A DNA stretch of 64,000 bases from Chamaelirium japonicum. Its lineage: Eukaryota > Streptophyta > Magnoliopsida > Liliales > Melanthiaceae. The notes under the pieces were generated by a model, which was given only the letters and a program-made list of their open reading frames with translations, was not told the origin of the DNA and did no database searches. Position numbers and translations under genes: made by a program. The stretch spans positions 25,741,851 to 25,805,850 of the forward strand of contig OX393549.1 in the NCBI GenBank assembly GCA_947650365.1, given 5' to 3'. Of this stretch, positions 45,458 to 57,308 are shown in pieces (the stretch's first letter is position 1; each line of letters opens with the position of its first letter).

Positions 45458-47796
45458 TGTTGGAAATTAATCCATGGTAGAGGCCCACAGCGGAAGCAAA
45501 GAGAAGGTACGAGAACCGTGAGCGGTGTGCGTTACATATCAAAATTTTTATCGAAACGATCTACATATGCGTGTATGAATCTAGCATGGCAACTACGCGA
45601 ACCCCTAACGATGATCTAACACAAAAGAATAATCTAGCATGTATGCATGTTCTAATTATGTTAGATCTACTTGTTAGAGATCATACCTGCGTGCAGAATC
45701 TTTCACCGCGTCAAATTTCTTCTTTGTCGATGGAGACGGGCTCGGATCTGCTCGACATAGCGACATAGCTTCGGTGCGACGGCCATAACTTTTTGTTCCA
45801 AATTCCGATTGAGCTGAAATTTGGATTGCAAGTAACCAACTTTGAGATGCACCTTTTATGAGAAGTTTCATATCGTTTGGACTTCTATAGCACCCGAAAT
45901 CGCAGAAACAACACTGATTTTCTGTGAAGATTCTGGACAGCAAAAGGTTACGGGAGATGCCTTCTAGTTCACCCGATCTCACACGATGCACGGCACCTCG
46001 TCGATGGATCTCTAAGTGCCTCCATACGATGAGCCTTCTCCTTCTACGAAACACCACGCGAGGAAGACGAGTCGCCATCCAATGGCGCAAGCGAGGGAGA
46101 GAGAGAGATGAGAGAGGAGATGCGAAGAAAGGAGAGGGGGCGGCTAGGTTTCCCATGGCTTGCATGGCCGGCCCTAGGGCTTGCCCATGCATCTAATTTC
46201 GTCCCCCCCTCTCTCCTTCTACCTTATATAGGGCCAGCCTTATCCTTATGGATAAGCCTAGCGGATAAGTTTGATAAATTCAAACATTTCCCTATATATC
46301 TCTTCATTTATCTATATCTTTTTCTTGTTTTTGAAAACGGTCAAAACCAACCCGTTTTCTGCGCCTCATGACTGACCCTTTCATCGGAGGCAACAACCTC
46401 CTGAAACCAATAGGGCCGGCCTTGACCAGTCTCTCAACACTAAGGGCCGGCCCCCCTAGTACATAGTGACGCATGGTATGACCAAAACGCCCTTATGTCA
46501 CTAGTTGGCCGTTCCTCGTGTACGAGACTTTGCAAGGCACACATAAGTGAAGTGCACCAGTGATTTCACTATTCTCTAAGGTTCCGGTAAGGTGCCTCTA
46601 GTGAAGTCAACTAGTCAACTCGCAACATGTCCTGGTGCATCGCACCCATGTGGCAAAGTCCACTTATGACAAGGAATTGCTACATGCGTCTCTGCACTAA
46701 CCTAGGGTTTCCCCTTAGTGCACACATGTAGCTACGCATCTACCATGCACTAGTGCAAAGCAATCACGAAGCGTATGCTTGGACTTCTCGCTTCCTCTAA
46801 CTACGTTCTCTGTTTCGAGGAGATGGTATAAGAACCGTACATAATATCGATAAGGTGGAACCTTCAGAGACCAAGGTTCATGGCTTCCAACTCAGACTCG
46901 ATCGATACACTACCCGAGTGTACCATCGATCCTCTGAGTCTGAGTTAACCTGCATCGCCACCCAGAGTGCGACGCAGGCTCTACTCCAATTCCCCCGGAC
47001 TTACTATGTTCTCCCTCATACCCCTGCTCTCCGCTTAGTATGGTAAACTCGCTGTCCATCCACTGGTGCCATGATGCAACTCGAGCGGTGGAGAATATCG
47101 TCAGACTCAAGTGCTCATATGACTCGGTTCCTTCCAGGTTGACCACATACATCGTACCTCCAATCACTCTGACGAGCAACCGGATCCGTCACCAGTCCAA
47201 TTGATGACCACCTGGCCAGGGTTTCATACGACGTAGGTCAGACCAAGGAACGCACCTCCCGTTAGGGGTGTGGATAGCCTGCAGGAGTGACATGCTGATG
47301 CAACGCCAGCCGGGTAACCCAGTACGTCGTGGTTTTGGATCACTGCATCCGGATCCTCACACATTGGTGCGCCAAAGCACCACACAACTGGTTAGTCCAC
47401 CAGACATGGTTCCTCAGGGTTTAAGACCGTTTTACCCTAAGTAGAAACACGGTTGAGTGCACCGATGTCTGCTCATCGATCTGTGCACCATGTTGGTTTC
47501 GTTCGGCCACAGACACTGTGCCTGGTAATGACCGTGGTGGAGACACCCACGCTCTGTCATCCCAACAGCCTATCCTGATAGGGCGACCAACCCTGATCAG
47601 AGCTGTGAACGTATTTAGGTTACATGGGTCCAGTCCCTTGAGTCTCCGACTCAAGAGGATTACCATGTAGCCATGGCTCTCTGTTCTGTAATCAGAACAC
47701 GTACTAAGGTACGTACCAATATGCAATCCTATACTATCAACCATACATAGCTAAACTATAGTTTTTTACGAGCTGTAAACCTCACTAATTCTAAAA
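45458..47796 (-). mobile_element. 5' LTR of copia E
   Basis: 2,339 bp, begins TGTTGG on the plus strand and should end AACA; the last bases are CTAAAA, one substitution away. It is collinear with the 3' LTR with many point differences, which indicates an older insertion than element B. Confidence 0.85.
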
Positions 47797-48060
47797 GGTT
47801 GTACTATAACGATCGGGGATGGCTCCAGGATGCTAACCAGGGGAATCAGAAATATTTGCTTGAGGAAATCTGATGGCTCCATTCAGACCCTTGTGGGTGT
47901 TCGTCATGTTCCGAGTATTAGAGCAAATCTGATCTCGCTTTTCCAAATTTGATTCTCTCGGGTATGAGACCACAAGTTCAGGTGGAGTCCTGAAAGTCAT
48001 GGATGACACTTCTTCAGTCTGGGAGGGATCTGTAGAGGAGGCCTATATAAAGTCGCAGCG
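47797..48060 (+). pseudogene. copia F: protease end and GAG-pre-integrase part
   Basis: Continues the frame broken at 37732. WLQDANQGNQKYLLEE is followed by GVRHVPSIRANLISL, a well-known copia motif, at about 47895-47940, then frameshifts. The rest of integrase, RT and RNase H is missing before the LTR. Confidence 0.75.
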
Positions 48061-48856
48061 AGGGTAGTTCTAGGAACGGTAGCCTCCGTGAAGAGCAAGT
48101 ATGCATTTGGAGTTAGCCCGAGTGCGCGAAAGACGAGGAAGAAATTGAGGCTTGCTCGGGCGAGTCTGGTAGCAACCTAGTGGGCAGAACCTGCAACAAA
48201 CTTGCCTGGGTGAGCAAGATTTTGCCTTAGCGAATCGGGCTAGACAGGTGCTGGATGAGCGCATGCAGGTCACGGTTTAGGCCTATTTTTTGGGGTTTTA
48301 TGGTCGCTCTTGGGCAATTTTCTCCTCTCCTATTTAAAGGGGGGGGGGGGGGGTTAGGTGGCTATAGGGTTTTATCGAAGACATCAAGAGGGAGACGAAG
48401 AGAGAGCAAGGAGCCGTCATAGGGTTCTTGTGGTTTTGTGGAAGAAGAGAAGGAAAAGGAAGAAGAAGGAAGGGGGTTCAGCTATAGATTCTTGACACGT
48501 CTTCTTCAGCTTCAATCTCGACGAGCGTTCTCATCTCTCGGGAGATTCCGGTATTCTCTGATCTTTGTGTGGGGATCTTTACTTCGTGTTTGTAATGTAT
48601 GAAAGTGATCATTGAGTGGTTTGTGGGGGTCTGACAAATGGAGACCCATTGCTTATGTATTCTCTTTGATCAAGATAATCCAATCCTTGTTGACAACATA
48701 TATCGTTGTTTGTTGTTGTGTTGTGGACCGATTCTCTTGTTTCTGTAGGGCTCTGAACGTCAATCCTAGTGCGACGCTTCTGATTGCACTCAATGGATCG
48801 CTGGTGTGTGTGAGCAACTAGTGGGATCTTCAGGGTTTGAATCCTTGGTTTTTCCA
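48061..48856 (+). mobile_element. 3' LTR of copia F (approximate start)
   Basis: Aligns with 61140-61818 from about 48145 onward (shared landmarks: CTCTCCTATTTAAA, then a G run; CGTCTTCTTC; GGAATCTTTACTTCGTGTTTG or its variant; GGGCTCTRAACSTCAATCC; GGGATCTTCAGGGTTT). It ends TTTTTCCA at 48856. A TATTTAAA motif stands at about 48330. I cannot fix the start exactly. Confidence 0.65.
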
Positions 48857-50208
48857 AAGTCCCCGACATAGGATCCAGTTTAGCTAAAGGACAAACAAGT
48901 TCTATGTACAAAAATGTCCCCCCCCCCCCCCCCCTTCCAAACAATGTTTTAAATTTTCACTTTCATGACATCGTTTTCGATGAATCTAACCAAACCTCCA
49001 GCAGGCAGAGCTTCTCGCCTCAGGTGCTTGTCGTTGCCGAAGTTGCTCGTCGCAGCCAAACTTAGACCTATAAATTCTAAAATAACCCTAAACCTAAGAT
49101 CTATAGGCCATGGGATGAACCCTACATCTAAGAATCCTAAATCGAACCCCTCCTTTTCCTTCTCGTCTCCGCTGCTCATCGCTGCCGGATCGACGGAGGC
49201 GAGCAGTTGCAACTTGACGTCGCGCCCACTGCAGCTGCCACCACTACTGTTCGTGCCCACCTCCACTACCGTTGCTCGCGCTCAAGAGAGATGGGAGAAA
49301 ATGAGCAGGTGAGGGTATTTTCGTATTTCAAAAAAAAGTCGAGACCTTAGACTAAAGGGATCTTACCCGGGTCCTGTTCACCGAAACGATCTGTTGACGA
49401 AACGATCTGTTGACGGACCGCTCACTAATTAACCCTAAAAAGAACTCAGATTTTGAAAGTATTGTTCTCCCTTATACTTTCACTCACCAAAGAATTGTAT
49501 ACAAATGACTAAAATGTATTGACCTTGATATTTGGATTTCAATTATATAGGTGACCGTTCATGCTTTGGGAAATTTATTGACACAATACTGTAGCACATG
49601 TTAATATATAGTGAAAGATTATTTGGCATGTCACCAGCTTCCGGATCACTTCATGTCCATTTTTTTTTTTGAGAAATCCCTCTTGTGTGGAGGGGGGGGG
49701 GGGGGGGGGGTTTGGTGTGGACCCCTACCTGCATTAAATAAAAGTAGCGGTTACAAGATCAAAGAGGAAAAAAAAAGTCTCGATAGATACTCAGTTTACA
49801 GGTAATCCTCTACTGATTCCTTCAGCTTCCTAAGATGGCCGACGCCCAAATCCTAACTGTCACTTTGATGTCTTCATGTCATTAAAACATAGACATGGCT
49901 GGAATGTGGCGGCCTAGATGGAGCCGATGAGGCGACTGTGTTGGCGTCGTTGATGAAAGTGTTGGTGGGAGTCGCCGATAGCAGCAGATCAATGACTCTG
50001 TTAGGAGATGCCGACAGGTCTAATACCATGAAGAGTTTCATGAACCATCAGAGAACAACCATGACGACACACAACAAAGAGAGAATATGAGAGAAGAATA
50101 TTGTTTCTTCATGAATTTGTATTGAGGTTTATAACGATATAATGAATGGCAGAATGCAACATTTCAATATCTCATTAATCTTCCGGCGGATCTAATAATA
50201 TATTTTAA
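48857..50208. other. sequence of unknown origin with homopolymer runs
   Basis: Contains C18-type and G18-type runs (about 48918-48935 and 49690-49709), a direct repeat gaaacgatctgttgac at about 49383 and 49399, and a GC-richer stretch (48960-49270) open on both strands without a recognisable product. Near 50018-50035 the minus strand looks like a damaged Met-tRNA primer site (CATGGTATTAGACCTG), so the end of the region may be copia leader and LTR sequence. Confidence 0.5.
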
Positions 50209-51502
50209 TACTCTCAAATAACATAATATATTTCCTAATAATTATGTTAATATAATCTCATAATTATATTTCCTGATTAATTTTGGAACCGCAATGCAGA
50301 GGGGCTGCCCCACTTATATCTTTGGTTGTTGGGTGTTTTGTTGATGTGAGATAAACAAAAGGACAGCCATTGTTGGAGTTGTTCTCTTCCTTGCGGCGAT
50401 TCTCTTTCTCAAATAAAGAAGGAAGAAGATAGTACACTTGCGGATTCCGGCTGCTGAAGCTTCATCCCGCCAACGGATTTGTAATCAGTTTATCCAAAAA
50501 TGAAGATAACGATACTTTCGAAAGGAAAAGAAATAAAACAATGTGAATCAACTGAGACAGATTCAGGTCATTTAATCGAACCGAGTTTCTTCGACTTTGT
50601 TAGCCTTCACTGAAACTAAGATGAATGTCCAGTGCTTAATATTTTAATTGCTCCGTTCATAGAGCCCGCGTGGGCCTTTCCTACGCTTTGTCTTGAGTCT
50701 TCCCCCTGCCCCTCTATTTATAGGTGAAGGGTGAGGGGAGAGATATGGGAAGTTTATTTGGATCCCTTTAATATCTCTCCCATAACTACCCAAGATTTAT
50801 TCTTCAATTGAAGAGGGGAATAAACATTTATTTGCTTTCCTTTTCTGGCGGGGTAATTATGGCTCAATCATTTTTGAATTTATTTTGAATCTTGCACATA
50901 AAGTCGATGGCGACCCGGCTTCGTTTCTTTTCCGTCAGATCGAGGGATCGGTACAGATCGACACTTACGTAGACGTCATACGCAACCTCCCCCCGCGCAT
51001 GGCGGTATTTGTTTCCTTTTTAGTCTTTTCTTTCCTTCTCTTTTGTTTCCTTTCTTTCTTTCTTTTTCTTCTTTTCTTTTCTTTCTTTGCATGGTCGGCC
51101 ACCCCCTTAAGGGTTCAGCTTTCCATAAGGGGGCCGGGTGGGCCCTACTTGGGGACGGGCCCACCCGGCCCCTTGTTTGGCGTGGGTCGGGTCTGGTTTG
51201 TATGTCGGGTTTGCTTCCGAGTCGGTGCATGCAAGTCGGGTCCAAGTCTGAATGCGTGTCGGGTTTGCCTCCGCATTGGCGCATGCGAGTCAGGTCCGGG
51301 TCCGAATGCGTGCCGGGTTTCCCTCCGCATTGGTGCATGCGGGTTGGGTCCGGGTTAGACGCAATTTGTGTGTCTACATTACGGTTTACCGCGGTTCTTG
51401 GTTTTAAACCACACCACTATCATCCCTAATTCATATGTGCCATCTCCTCTGTAATGGTTTGGAAGAATAGTTTCCATGGGACAATAGCTCGATATATGTA
51501 CA
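50209..51502. repeat. 1,294-bp tandem duplication, unit 1
   Basis: Starts tactctcaaataacataata and is repeated from 51503. It contains an LTR-like sequence on the minus strand that starts TGTAGACACACAAATT at 51378 and has the same layout as the A LTRs: GGCCGACC/GGGCCC part, purine tract on the minus strand (51010-51085) and TATAAATA on the minus strand (50716-50723). The plus-strand open frame 50885-51358 is a by-product of this LTR. Confidence 0.9.
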
Positions 51503-52796
51503 TACTCTCAAATAACATAATATATTTCCTAATAATTATGTTAATATAATCTCGTAATTATATTTCCTGATTAATTTTGGAACCGCAATGCAGAGGGGCT
51601 GCCCCACTTATATCTTTGGTTGTTGGGTGTTTTGTTGATGTGAGATAAACAAAAGGACAGCCATTGCTGGAGTTGTTCTCTTCCTTGCGGCAATTCTCTT
51701 TCTCAAATAAAGAAGGAAGAAGATAGTACACTTGCGGATTCTGGCGGTTGAAGCTTCATCCCGCCAACGGATTTGTAATCAGTTTATCCAAAAATGAAGA
51801 TAACGATACTTTCGAAAGGAAAAGAAATAAAACAATGCGAATCAACTGAGACAGATTCAGGTCATTTAATCGAACCGAGTTTCTTCGACTTTGTTAGCCT
51901 TCACTAAAACTAAGACGAATGTCCAGTGCTTAATATTTTAATTGCTCCGTTCATAGGGCCCACGTGGGCCTTTCCTACGCTTTGTCTTGAGTCTTCCCCC
52001 TCCCCCTCTATTTATAGGTGAAGGGTGAGGGGAGAGATATAGGAAGTTTATTTGGATCCCTTTAATATCTCTCCCATAACTATCCAAGATTTATTCTTCA
52101 ATTGAAGAGGGGAATAAACCTTTATTTGCTTTCCTTTTCTGGCGGGGTAATTATGGCTCAATCATTTTTGAATTTATTTTGAATCTTGCACATAAAGTCG
52201 ATGGCGACCCGGCTTCGTTTCTTTTTCGTCGGATCGAGGGATCGGTGCAGATCCACACTTACGTAGACGTCATACGCAACCTCCCCCCGCGCATGGTGGT
52301 ATTTGTTTCCTTTTTGGTCTATTCTTTCCTTCTCTTTTCTTTCCTTTCTTTCTTTCTTTTCCTTCTTTTCTTTTCTTTCTTTGCATGGTCGGCCACCCCC
52401 TTAAGGGTTCAGCTTTCCATAAGGGGGCCGGGTGGGCCCTACTTGGGGACGGGCCCACCCGGCCCCTTGTTTGGCGCGGGTCGGGCCCGGTTTGTATGTC
52501 GGGTTTGCTTCCGAGTCGGTGCATGCGAGTCGGGTCCAAGTCCGAATGCGTGTCGGGTTTGCCTCCGCATTGGCGCATGCGAGTCAGGTCCGGGTCCGAA
52601 TGTGTGTCGGGTTTGCCTCCGCATTGGTGCATGCGGGTCGGGTCCGGGTTAGACGCAATTTGTGTGTCTACATTACGGTTTACCGCGGTTCTCGGTTTTA
52701 AACCATACCACTGTCATCCCTAATTCATATGTGCCATCTCCTCTGTAATGGTTTGGAAGAATAGTTTCCATGGGACAATAGCTCGATATATGTACA
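51503..52796. repeat. 1,294-bp tandem duplication, unit 2
   Basis: Near-identical copy of 50209-51502. The LTR start on the minus strand is at 52672, exactly 1,294 bases from the first. The shared flank TTACGGTTTACCGCGG follows each LTR, so the duplication includes sequence outside the LTR and is not two independent insertions. Confidence 0.9.
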
Positions 52797-52881
52797 TACT
52801 CTGGTGTGAGTCTTTCATACACAAAGAATATATAAAAGCATATACTACCCTATACAATCATATACACCGTGTCTCTCTCAG

Positions 52882-52882
<1 letters not shown>

Positions 52883-52930
<48 letters not shown>
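52883..52930. repeat. (CT)n microsatellite
   Basis: About 48 bases of CT repeats with single T interruptions near the end. Confidence 0.95.
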
Positions 52931-53581
52931 AGCTCAATGTGGATCAATCACCGAGAATTTGGCAAGTAAATACTGGAAGTGCACAACTGTATGAGTCTTG
53001 GTAAAGAAGTTTGTGATATGCTCAGTAGAGGAAACATAAGAAAGGAATATAGTAGCAGGGTATTAAAAATGGACAAAGTGAATTAAATTCTATGTGTTCC
53101 ATCCGTTCATATAAGACTGGATTGGTGGCTATTTTAATAGCACTCTGATTGTCGCAATGAAGTGGAGTAGGAGTAGAAAATGCCACGCCCGGCTAGATCA
53201 GAGATGAGACAACATAGCCAAATGACCTATGTAGCAATATGGGACATTGCACGATACTCAGCATTTGTACTAGAGCAAGAGACTATCTTCTGCTCCATGA
53301 AATCAGAGTCATCGAGAAATACGTAGAAGCTGGTAGTAGATCGACAATCAGTGAGATCACCGGACAAGTCAACATCTCCATATGCATGAAGCACCAAAGT
53401 AGAATACGCAAAAAACACGAAAGAGCGAGTGAATGTCCCGCGAAGGTAGCATAGGATACGTAGAAGGACAACATAGTGAACAAAGTGAAGCTTGCGGATG
53501 AACTGGTTCAATATGACATGTATGCGTAATGTCATGCCTGGGATGGTCAAGTAAACAAGACTGCCCATAAGCTGTCGATAC

Positions 53582-53874
53582 TACAGATGGCAACAGGACT
53601 GTCTAAATGGGAAACCCGACCCGACCAAACCCGACCCAACCCAACCCGACCCGACCCTACCCTACCCGATTATATATGTTTTTTTTTTGCCATTTGATAA
53701 TTTACTCGGATATAGTCTAGTATCCTGTTTAATGTTGTACTAATACTATATTTAAGGAGATAATACAACTCATGCCTTTTGTTTATAAAATATCTAGAAC
53801 ATAAAACCTATCAATATGTTCATGATGTTTAACTGGTTGCAGACTTGTAGTAAGTATACATTTCAATGTAGTAT

Positions 53875-53957
<83 letters not shown>

Positions 53958-54408
53958 TTGGAAGTGAAACGTTAGTCTCCACTCAATGGGGCAAATGCCC
54001 TATATAGTTGTACATGGATGCTGTCACCAACGGTGAGCATACACACTTTAGTCTAACTTATATAGGACTATATATGTACACACTTTAACATATAGTAGAT
54101 ATGTTTAATCCATTCAATGTATATATATTTAACAAAAGCATAGAAACTATTGTTTTATGATATCAATATATTCATTGCTTTTCTTAAAAAAAATAAGTTT
54201 AGTTCAAAATATAATCAACTAGGTTGGATTTGTCAAGCATAAACATAATTGGGATGGGACGGGACGGGTTTGGGTTTTTACTAGTGTTAGTAAGATGGGT
54301 TTGGGATTGATCATTCAAACCCGATATGGGTTTGGGATAAGGTATTCCTTAGTGGGATGGGGTCAGAATAGGCCGATCCGTCCCAAGCCTGACCCGTTGC
54401 CATCCCTA
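53582..54408. mobile_element. non-autonomous hAT-type DNA element
   Basis: 827 bp bounded by a perfect 8-bp target duplication GTCGATAC (53574-53581 and 54409-54416). Terminal inverted repeats TACAGATGGCAACAGG and TAGGGATGGCAACGGG (right end, reversed) agree at 13 of 16 positions. Subterminal zones contain repeated CCCGACCCGACC and GGGTTTGGGAT motifs. No transposase frame. Length, 8-bp duplication and TIR type fit plant hAT MITE-like elements. Confidence 0.92.
53879..53954. repeat. (GA)n microsatellite inside the hAT element
   Basis: 76 bases of uninterrupted GA. Confidence 0.98.
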
Positions 54409-54600
54409 GTCGATACATTGTGGGATTAGAAAGTGTCTCATCATCGGTCGAACAAAGCTTAAGGTGGAGCTCCATTGGTTTATCAGCGGTGCGGGATTCA
54501 CTTAATCAAGCACGACTAGTTAAATCAGAGATGAACTTCTGCTAAGAAAGACAATACCATCTAGGGAGGAAGTCAACCTCAAAACACAAGATTTACAGCA

Positions 54601-55714
54601 ACAATGACCCCACAATGATGTAGAAGCACGTTCCTCTTCTTCCCTAATTTCTTACCCCCTCGTCCCTTCCCTCCCTCATCCCTTCCCTTCCTTCTCTCTC
54701 AATGCGGTGGCAAGTTGAAGTTGTCGTAGAAATTTATTTAGTAAATTGACAAAGTACTTTTAAAAAAAGGAAAAGAAAAATGAAACAAAAAAAAAATTGC
54801 ATGCCCAAGTAAAAATTTTATTTTAGTAATTCGACAAAGTACTTCTAAAAAAATTATGGTTTCCCTCTTCTTACTGTCCTTCCCTCAAGTACTCATTGCA
54901 CTGCTCGAGCTTGGTCTCCTCTGCTACTGCTCCTCCAGCACTTCCCAAAGCCTCTTCGTCTCCCTTTTTCGCACGACGCTCTCGAATAAGGGCAGCTCCT
55001 CCCACTCGTCGGAGATAGAACGGAGGCGTAGGAGCCGCCTCCTATACTCCTCGTGCCGCTCAATCGTGCTCGGCTCACTGGGTTTCTTTGCCCGGGCTTC
55101 TTCACCCTTTGTAGACGATGTATATCTCTTGTACAAGTAGCTCATTGTATAACTTCCCACGAATTTTTACTAATCTTTTTTGTTTTTCTCCAATATCTCA
55201 ACGAACCAATAATATAACGTTCTTTAGTAATAATCATCACTAATTACCATTCTGCATAAATAGCCTACCAATGAGAAATCGAACTAAAAAAAAGTTTCCA
55301 ACTATGAAATGAAAATTTAGGTAGGCAATGCCCCATGGAGTTTAGTGATTTGTTATGATGGCTTGACCTTTCAAGTTATAGAAATAGAAAGTTACGCCAA
55401 GTCATGCAAAATATATCTCCTTATTGGTCACAATGTCATGTCTTATATGCATGCTTAGCGCAACCTTTTATATGAATTGCATGACAACCTTTTATATGAA
55501 TTGCATGACTCGACATTTCAGCACACATAAGGGTGTAGCAATAATTAGTCAGACTCAGGTTAATTAAAATCTATTACACATTCAAATTTGAATTAAAATA
55601 GGTTTGTGTGATATGAATTAAGAGGTTTTCTTCAACTAAAATTATAAAATTTGGTGGCTACAAAGATAGTTGTATCATTGAGTATGTTGTAAGGTGGAAA
55701 AATAATGAAATTGA
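54601..55714. other. AT-rich unassigned region with a possible gene fragment
   Basis: Mostly AT-rich. A 45-bp direct repeat (gtaaattgacaaagtacttt and a variant) occurs at about 54735 and 54820, and a 24-bp tandem pair (caaccttttatatgaattgc) at 55461 and 55485. A GC-richer island at 54890-55160 is open on both strands. The minus-strand product (55160-54924) is highly charged (RHEEYRRRLLRLRSI, ESVVRKRETKRLWEVLEE) and looks more protein-like than the plus one. I do not recognise it. Confidence 0.4.
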
Positions 55715-56237
55715 TGTTGGATATAATATATAACTTAATTACCTACTTCTCTTAACAAATAAAACCGGTTGGCCAAGTGGCTAATAAAGGTCAATTTTTT
55801 AGGGGCTTCCTTTTTTGGCAAAAATCAAGGGATCATATCTTGGCCTCAACCATTATTTTACTATCTCTCCCTAAGTTTAGTCCCATATCGATAAGGGGAA
55901 GAGGCACTAGCTTGTTTATAAGGATGGTTCATCCTAGAGGATGGTAAAGCTCACATGGGCCTAAGGCCTCACACACCACACACACGCGCGCGCGTCGAAC
56001 CGGGCCGGGCCCTTGTCCGTGGTCCGCGGTTCACAAGCCGTGTGGACGCGAATAGGCTTTGGGTGAGATTTTGTTGGGCTATTCTTTTTGGGCTTCAAGT
56101 CACTAGGCTGGGCTTGCTATTTCCCCTACAGCCATCATCATTTCACCATCTAGAGCCACCCAAACGGTCATCATTTGTGCCAGCGGGCAGCCCCCCAACA
56201 GTCATGTCGCAGCTGCCTGTCTACGTCAGCCGCCACC
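55715..56237 (+). mobile_element. truncated 5' LTR of copia H
   Basis: Aligns with 59786-60320 and stops at about CACCTCG. A 13-bp repeat gagctgtgaccat at 56240 and 56332 lies near the deletion junction. Confidence 0.85.
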
Positions 56238-57308
56238 TCGAGCTGTGACCATTGGTGGATTGACACCAGAGCGAGCATTCACGTTTGTTCTGACCGCTCC
56301 TGGTTCTCTACATTTCAGGAATCGTGTGGATGAGCTGTGACCATGGGGAACAGTTCTTCGGCAAACGTGCTTGGGACCGGTCATGTGGATCTCCATCTGA
56401 CGTCCGGAAATACCATCACATTGCACGATGTTCATTTTGTACCTAATATTAGACACAACCTCATTAGTGGATCCCTTTTAGTTTTGTATGGCTATAAGCT
56501 TGTTTTTGAAGCCAGCAAAGTTGTAATTACTAGAGGTGTGCATTTTGTAGGAAGATGATATTTATGTAATGGGTTATTTCAGCTTAATGTCATAACTCCC
56601 TCTTGTACAAACGATTCTATTATAATGAATATTGAGTCCTCCTTTACTTGGCATCATAGATTGGGTCATACAAACTTTCATTCCATTAAGCGACTAATGA
56701 ACATGAACTTGATCCCTAAAAGCGACATTCCCTCCAATAGATGCGAGGTGTGCGTAGAAGCGAAACAACCTAGGCAACCGTTTATATCTGTTGATAGAGA
56801 CTTCGAGTTTCTTGAATTGATTCATAGCGATGCATGTGATTCGGGTAGATTAACTAGAGGGGGCAACAGGTATTTTGTTACCTTTATTGACGATCTCTTA
56901 AAATACTGTTATGTCTACCTTATTAAAACTATGGATGAGGTCATTAGTAAGTTTAGGATTTACATAACCGAGATAGAAAACCAATTTCAAAAGATCCTTA
57001 GGTCCGATCGAGGTGGAGAGTACACCTTAAACGAATTAACCGATTATTGTGAAGAGTATGGAATTATCCATCAAGTGACTGCTCCCTATAGTCCCCAATC
57101 AAACGGAGTCACTGAAAGGAAAAACAGAACCTTGTTGGATATGACCAACTCTATGTTGATTAGCTCAGGCACAGCAGAGAACTTGTGGGAAGAAGCGCTG
57201 GTAACAACTTGCTACATCCTTAATAGGATTCCCCTCAAGTCTAGCAACCTCACACCCTATGAAATTTGGAAGAATAAGAAGCCAAACTTGAGTCATCTTA
57301 GAGTGTGA
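56238..57308 (+). pseudogene. copia H protease, GAG-pre-integrase and integrase
   Basis: Protease starts at about 56252 with WIDTRASIHVCSD (DSG changed to DTR, so the active site is altered). Then come VPNIRHNLIS at about 56440, a stop at 56556, LGHTNFHSIK (His of the zinc finger) and CEVCVEAK (its Cys pair) at 56655-56760. The integrase core follows: HSDACD (first Asp, about 56827), SDRGGEY (second Asp, about 57005) and NGVTERKNRTLLD (Glu, about 57114). It ends at TGA 57306, where VWG is expected, so TGG became TGA. All pieces share one frame. Confidence 0.9.

Larger units (their letters stand above)
37733..47796 (-). mobile_element. Ty1/copia element E, minus strand, degraded
   Basis: LTRs at 45458-47796 (5') and 37733-40062 (3'), 2,339 and 2,330 bp. 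The primer site TGGTATCAGAGC is on the minus strand at 45444-45455. The purine tract AGTGGGAGAT is on the minus strand at about 40063-40073. Flanks GGTGG (37728-37732) and GGTTG (47797-47801) are a probable target duplication with one change. It lies inside the protease of copia F. The internal region (40063-45457) is full of stops and shifts. It resembles C in leader and LTR sequence, so the two families are related. Confidence 0.85.
52940..54600 (-). pseudogene. copia G: RT C-terminus and RNase H, split by a hAT element
   Basis: The minus strand encodes the end of RT (54600-54417: VDFLPRWYCLSQQKFI, with shifts) and, past the hAT insertion, QLMGSLVYLT, HYVVLLRILCYLRGT and AYGDVDLSGD at 53568-53227. 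RNase H follows: CSSTNAEYRAMS, and at about 53165-53110 TPLHCDNQSAIKIATNPV. These are standard copia RT-RNase H motifs. Stops and shifts make it inactive. The hAT element interrupts it cleanly at GTCGATAC. Confidence 0.85.

Noticed and set aside
45674..46192. 172-residue minus-strand frame in the E LTR
   Set aside because: It lies inside the LTR. The matching part of the other LTR (37949-38460) is broken in frame, so it is not a conserved gene.
48949..49312. Overlapping open frames on both strands
   Set aside because: GC-rich stretch without recognisable domains or splice context; kept only as unassigned sequence.
50885..52723. Two parallel genes at 50885-51358 and 52179-52652
   Set aside because: Both are the same reverse-strand LTR sequence in the two units of the 1,294-bp duplication.
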